Of a stretch of 25,528 nt of DNA, positions 23,601 to 25,528 are shown in pieces. The position numbers and the translations under genes are program-made. The notes below the pieces were generated by a model. The model made no database searches. It was not told the origin of the DNA and saw nothing but the letters and a program-made list of their open reading frames with translations. The first letter of the stretch is position 1. Each line of letters opens with the position of its first letter. Source of the stretch: CAZVWW01 sp964631265. GTDB lineage: Bacteria > Thermotogota > Thermotogae > MWEM01. Location of the stretch: contig CAZVWW010000021.1 in assembly GCA_964631265.1 (NCBI GenBank), positions 1-25,528 of the forward strand. Reading direction: 5' to 3'.

Positions 23601-25528
23601 CGATTTAAAGGAAGTTGTCACGATGAAATCCAAAAAGGGACTGGAAAGCTTTCAGGTCGGCAAATACGGAGAAGAAATCGCTGTCAGAACAACTGATAAC
23701 GAGCTCTATTGCTTTGCCAAGAACTACAAACTCCCCACCAATCTTGAAGCCATATACAGTATTCAAAAAATAGAGAAGTCCGAGAGTACACAAGAAAAAG
23801 AACCCGGAGAACAAAAAAAGGTGGAAAAGGAAGCCCCGGCAACTGAAACAACCAAGGCAACAGAGATTGATGTAGAACACACGGAAATGGACCTGGGAAG
23901 TGCTGAGAAGAAAGATACAGGTGATTCCACAGAACTTGAAAAGACAGAACCCGAAGAAAAAGAAGAGGAAATCGCCGTCGTTGTGGACGGAGATGTTGTC
24001 ATGGGCGACTTACAGGAAGACAAAGACAGTCCCATCCCTGAATCAAAAAAGAAACGGGAACTGACGCCGGAGGAAAAACAGGGTTTGACCTCCGTTTACG
24101 GCGGCTGGAAAGCCGGTGTTGCCTATGAGGATTTCGGATACGTCCTGGCCGGTGATTCCGAGATGTGGCTTGTCAATCCACTTCTTGAAAAAACGAAAAA
24201 GATACCCTACACGAAGAGCAGACTGCTGGACATGGACATCTCAAAATACAATCTGGTCCTGCTCCTATTTGAAGACCGGCTGGAGCTCTGGGATATGGAC
24301 GTACTCTATTCATCTGACAAACCGGAGGAGGAAAGAAGCTACAAATTCCCGATCCAAAACGGAAAAACGGTCAAGTTCTCCAGAAACGGAAAAAAGGCCC
24401 TTATACTCAGAAATGACGGCACCATCAAGATGATCTCCATTGATTTTACAACGGGCCGGAACTTCTCGCATGAAAACCGCGTAACAGCCATCAACGCCAA
24501 TAAACAAGAGGCAGAAAGTTTCATTTTCGGCGATAATGCTGGTAACATCGGTCTGGTGGACCCGGAAGGAAAAAGCAGTGTGGAATCGGTGTCAGAGAAT
24601 GCCATCACACATGTCTTCTGGTATAAAGACAATCTTTACTGGGTAGACAGTGCATCATTTGCCGGAATTGTCGGTGGAAACAAACAAAAGATAACCGACG
24701 AGATAATCAAAGACGTTTACGCGGCTGATATCGATAAGGAATGGATACTCTTCGGCACTGAGACGGGAGCACTTGTTATCACGGATAAGGAGCTTAAAAA
24801 CACGGGAAGAACAAGCATCAACAAACCGGTTTTATCACTGACTGGTTACAAAGAAAACATGCTCTCCATCGATGTTCAATACGGTTTGAAGAGCTGGAAC
24901 CTGATCGGCGGCACAGCTGTTGCAACAAAACCCGTTTTTGACGAGGCAATAAACCTCTTCTCCAACGGGAAGACCCTCGGCCTTCTCGATACAAACAATA
25001 TCATTTACGAATACAACCCGGCTAACGATCAGCTGTCTCAGAAAAGACTTGCGGATTCGGATTTCGAGATACAGGATGCCCTAAAAAGGCCGCTGGTTGT
25101 CCATAACCAGGGGGTTAAATACTACCCGGTACGAGGCAAGACAATCCCCGAAGAACCCGTTGAGGTTTTTGTTGAAGGAAACGTCAATACATCCGAGGAT
25201 TATTTCCTCTTCTGGGAGAACGACTACTTAACCCTCTACAACATTGAAGAAAATGAGACACTCAGAACCTTTAAATTCGGAGAAGGCAACAACGTCTCCT
25301 TTGCCACAATGAAAAACGACCGGCTGTTCTTCTTCTTCAACAACTCAATGGGCATCACGAATCCCTACAATCCCGGGCAGGTTATCGTCATTGACCTGAC
25401 GAATGAGGGTATCAATGAAGTGTTGAGAACATTCTATATGGGTGAAAAACTCGGCATTTTGGATCAAAACGGTGTTGTTCATTATTATCTCATCTTTGAT
25501 GACAAGATGACCATGCCGGTGGAACTGG
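20671..25528 (+). CDS. Very large exported PEGA-vWA-linker-double beta-propeller protein (3' end outside window)
   Basis: An open frame of 1,619 codons running off the window. Residues 1-20 are a signal peptide without a lipobox Cys. Residues 22-88 look like a PEGA domain: LLTHPGGADVIVDDVWRG, then LSPGKHDIVLNKRGYRE. An unassigned alpha/beta region follows (91-290). A von Willebrand A domain occupies about 298-480 with a complete metal site: D305-R-S307-G-S309, T369 and D396 in LLSDGIDS. Residues 507-730 are a Thr/Glu/Ser/Pro-rich linker. Residues 735-1030 are beta-propeller-like repeats, for example AVGYEDGKIKLFDHSGD. An acidic Lys/Glu linker fills 1031-1130 and a second propeller begins at about 1140. 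The start has AGGGGG upstream. It probably acts outside the cytoplasmic membrane in binding or scaffolding; no catalytic motif was found. Confidence 0.85.
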   Translation, partial: MKKWVLIISILLLSVVLFSAVVSLELLTHPGGADVIVDDVWRGETPQTVQLSPGKHDIVLNKRGYREIQKTMDVRMPNILEYNLLPEQKVTESFPLVLYLLNYQQSDSRKILYRENEDKLIKSITSRLESMGFSVSVERPDDEFDLIMDTQSIYDMLHSRHPDAKIFMLVDASWSYSSFREKKVTRLEVITRLYDPKTSITLGNYNEASESIGVMGPEIVMLESVEKITQNFLDNIGDYMVERVAALDKKPIIAGTEKDGKFLNYALKTLERIKTLKTYDNTGKPATFQTVAANEAPLNFLIVIDRSGSNEKNVEAIRSQVESIISELPDNAEWALMGFDDTIELIQGFTKDYNRWLFAKDKIYANGMTRLYDALYNSGSLMMRRNGLKVIILLSDGIDSDYYDTANGSIKTKEEALYAIKRSGSILYPIGIADKNYDTFLEKLTYDSASKYYKTKNQSEGMISKAIVEDVLLTSALVKTEEMKEPIFSINGHKFEEEADTRFLIPAETQIKETTETEGEMNLEYPDESGSTITTDIKSETEAPTTETVEDGTEEATRIIIEESTDTTEKSTDTTTGTSTTESPGIQTPKTEEPESTDVQTRTEQTTKPATPVKEETSEKETEEKPPQKESETQKATNVSQTPEQSGEPAVTEKATEVQTETKTTSKSDKPATSTVTTEEQKKPEKSPEEDRDDQTERPEKTEPASTATETGLQKEIDPKDLSKSSDENVFELPDGFSELLKLTDISLYDMDGQGNLAWLQGEIVYFFSPEDKRLAGIDISNTVSKISLDYPQITLLEEQASNKMQLRTLEIRKDAVIQLSTIEINSPVSEILLLNGQSVAVGYEDGKIKLFDHSGDLRKEVKLTSGVMNNAVFDEYGTLIFSTTTGRAGWLKKASNTVEEIKVDKPVVGLAPFDVDKGRFLIVDASGAVHFQRFSESESTKRNLNRGIVLEAQSSEASNLLFAIHWDKTLRGYRVFDLKEVVTMKSKKGLESFQVGKYGEEIAVRTTDNELYCFAKNYKLPTNLEAIYSIQKIEKSESTQEKEPGEQKKVEKEAPATETTKATEIDVEHTEMDLGSAEKKDTGDSTELEKTEPEEKEEEIAVVVDGDVVMGDLQEDKDSPIPESKKKRELTPEEKQGLTSVYGGWKAGVAYEDFGYVLAGDSEMWLVNPLLEKTKKIPYTKSRLLDMDISKYNLVLLLFEDRLELWDMDVLYSSDKPEEERSYKFPIQNGKTVKFSRNGKKALILRNDGTIKMISIDFTTGRNFSHENRVTAINANKQEAESFIFGDNAGNIGLVDPEGKSSVESVSENAITHVFWYKDNLYWVDSASFAGIVGGNKQKITDEIIKDVYAADIDKEWILFGTETGALVITDKELKNTGRTSINKPVLSLTGYKENMLSIDVQYGLKSWNLIGGTAVATKPVFDEAINLFSNGKTLGLLDTNNIIYEYNPANDQLSQKRLADSDFEIQDALKRPLVVHNQGVKYYPVRGKTIPEEPVEVFVEGNVNTSEDYFLFWENDYLTLYNIEENETLRTFKFGEGNNVSFATMKNDRLFFFFNNSMGITNPYNPGQVIVIDLTNEGINEVLRTFYMGEKLGILDQNGVVHYYLIFDDKMTMPVEL
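22189..22860 (+). other. Region coding a Thr/Glu/Ser/Pro-rich low-complexity linker
   Basis: About 224 codons dominated by Thr, Glu, Ser, Pro and Lys with almost no aromatic or aliphatic clusters, for example ESTDTTEKSTDTTTGTSTTE. It separates the vWA region from the first propeller. The DNA shows imperfect short repeats but no long perfect tandem array, so slippage is not obvious. Such a segment is expected to be extended and possibly glycosylated. Confidence 0.75.
23761..24060 (+). other. Region coding an acidic Lys/Glu-rich linker
   Basis: About 100 codons rich in Glu, Lys, Thr and Asp, interrupted by one short hydrophobic stretch IAVVVDGDVVMGD. It separates the two propeller-like regions of the large exported protein. 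Confidence 0.7.

Noticed and set aside
1..25528. CRISPR array, transposon, prophage or toxin-antitoxin system
   Set aside because: No regularly spaced repeats, transposase, recombinase, phage structural gene or small toxin-antitoxin pair was found on either strand; addA/addB look like housekeeping repair genes rather than a defence island.

Overview
The window looks like chromosomal DNA from a bacterium with an outer membrane, most plausibly a member of the Thermotogota (Kosmotoga/Mesotoga-like). This rests on three things. The first gene ends like an outer-membrane beta-barrel with a terminal Phe. The gene set cobO, methylmalonyl-CoA epimerase, MmdA-type carboxyltransferase, OadG-like subunit, biotin carrier and glyA is, from memory, a Thermotogota-type neighbourhood. 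Several large exported proteins also fit. Shine-Dalgarno sequences are strong (GGAGG/GGGGG types) and TTG/GTG starts occur. The taxon is an inference; no database was consulted. No tRNA, rRNA, CRISPR array, insertion sequence or phage gene was seen. Coding density is very high and no gene-free stretch exceeds about 220 bases.

Layout. (1) Bases 1-2598, cell envelope: the 3' end of a probable outer-membrane barrel gene, converging on a minus-strand pair made of UDP-galactopyranose mutase (glf) and a YbhN/LPG-synthase-like membrane protein. (2) Bases 2640-8159, plus strand: a metabolic run of cobalamin adenosyltransferase (cobO), methylmalonyl-CoA epimerase, carboxyltransferase alpha subunit, OadG-like membrane anchor, biotin carrier protein, serine hydroxymethyltransferase (glyA), a UPF0145 protein and a small tandem-repeat membrane protein. 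It closes with a rho-independent terminator at 8161-8190. (3) Bases 8189-14403, minus strand: a translationally coupled addB-addA pair (helicase-nuclease for double-strand break repair). The AddB-like subunit keeps the nuclease and Fe-S cysteines but has lost the Walker A lysine. (4) Bases 14413-16226: a divergent intergenic region with two extended -10 promoters, a palindrome over one of them, and a secreted 5'-nucleotidase, closed by a strong bidirectional terminator. (5) Bases 16224-20574: a YhhQ-type queuosine-precursor transporter (minus) back-to-back with an exported thioredoxin-fold protein (plus). The latter overlaps, tail to tail, a minus-strand operon of family-4 uracil-DNA glycosylase, AI-2E/PerM-family membrane protein and murG. 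(6) Base 20671 to the window end: the first 1,619 residues of a very large exported protein with PEGA, vWA (complete MIDAS), Thr/Glu-rich linker, beta-propeller, acidic linker and second beta-propeller regions. It is still open at the edge and is the least conventional item here.

How the genes may work together. The central run fits a B12-dependent succinyl-CoA/methylmalonyl-CoA/propionyl-CoA branch: CobO makes the cofactor for methylmalonyl-CoA mutase, the epimerase supplies the right stereoisomer, and the carboxyltransferase with its biotin carrier removes or transfers the carboxyl group. The mutase, a biotin carboxylase and the OadB-type sodium-pump subunit are all absent from the window, so the assignment to a Na+-pumping decarboxylase rather than a transcarboxylase is open. 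Promoters in this window repeatedly show a TGN extended -10 and weak -35 boxes.
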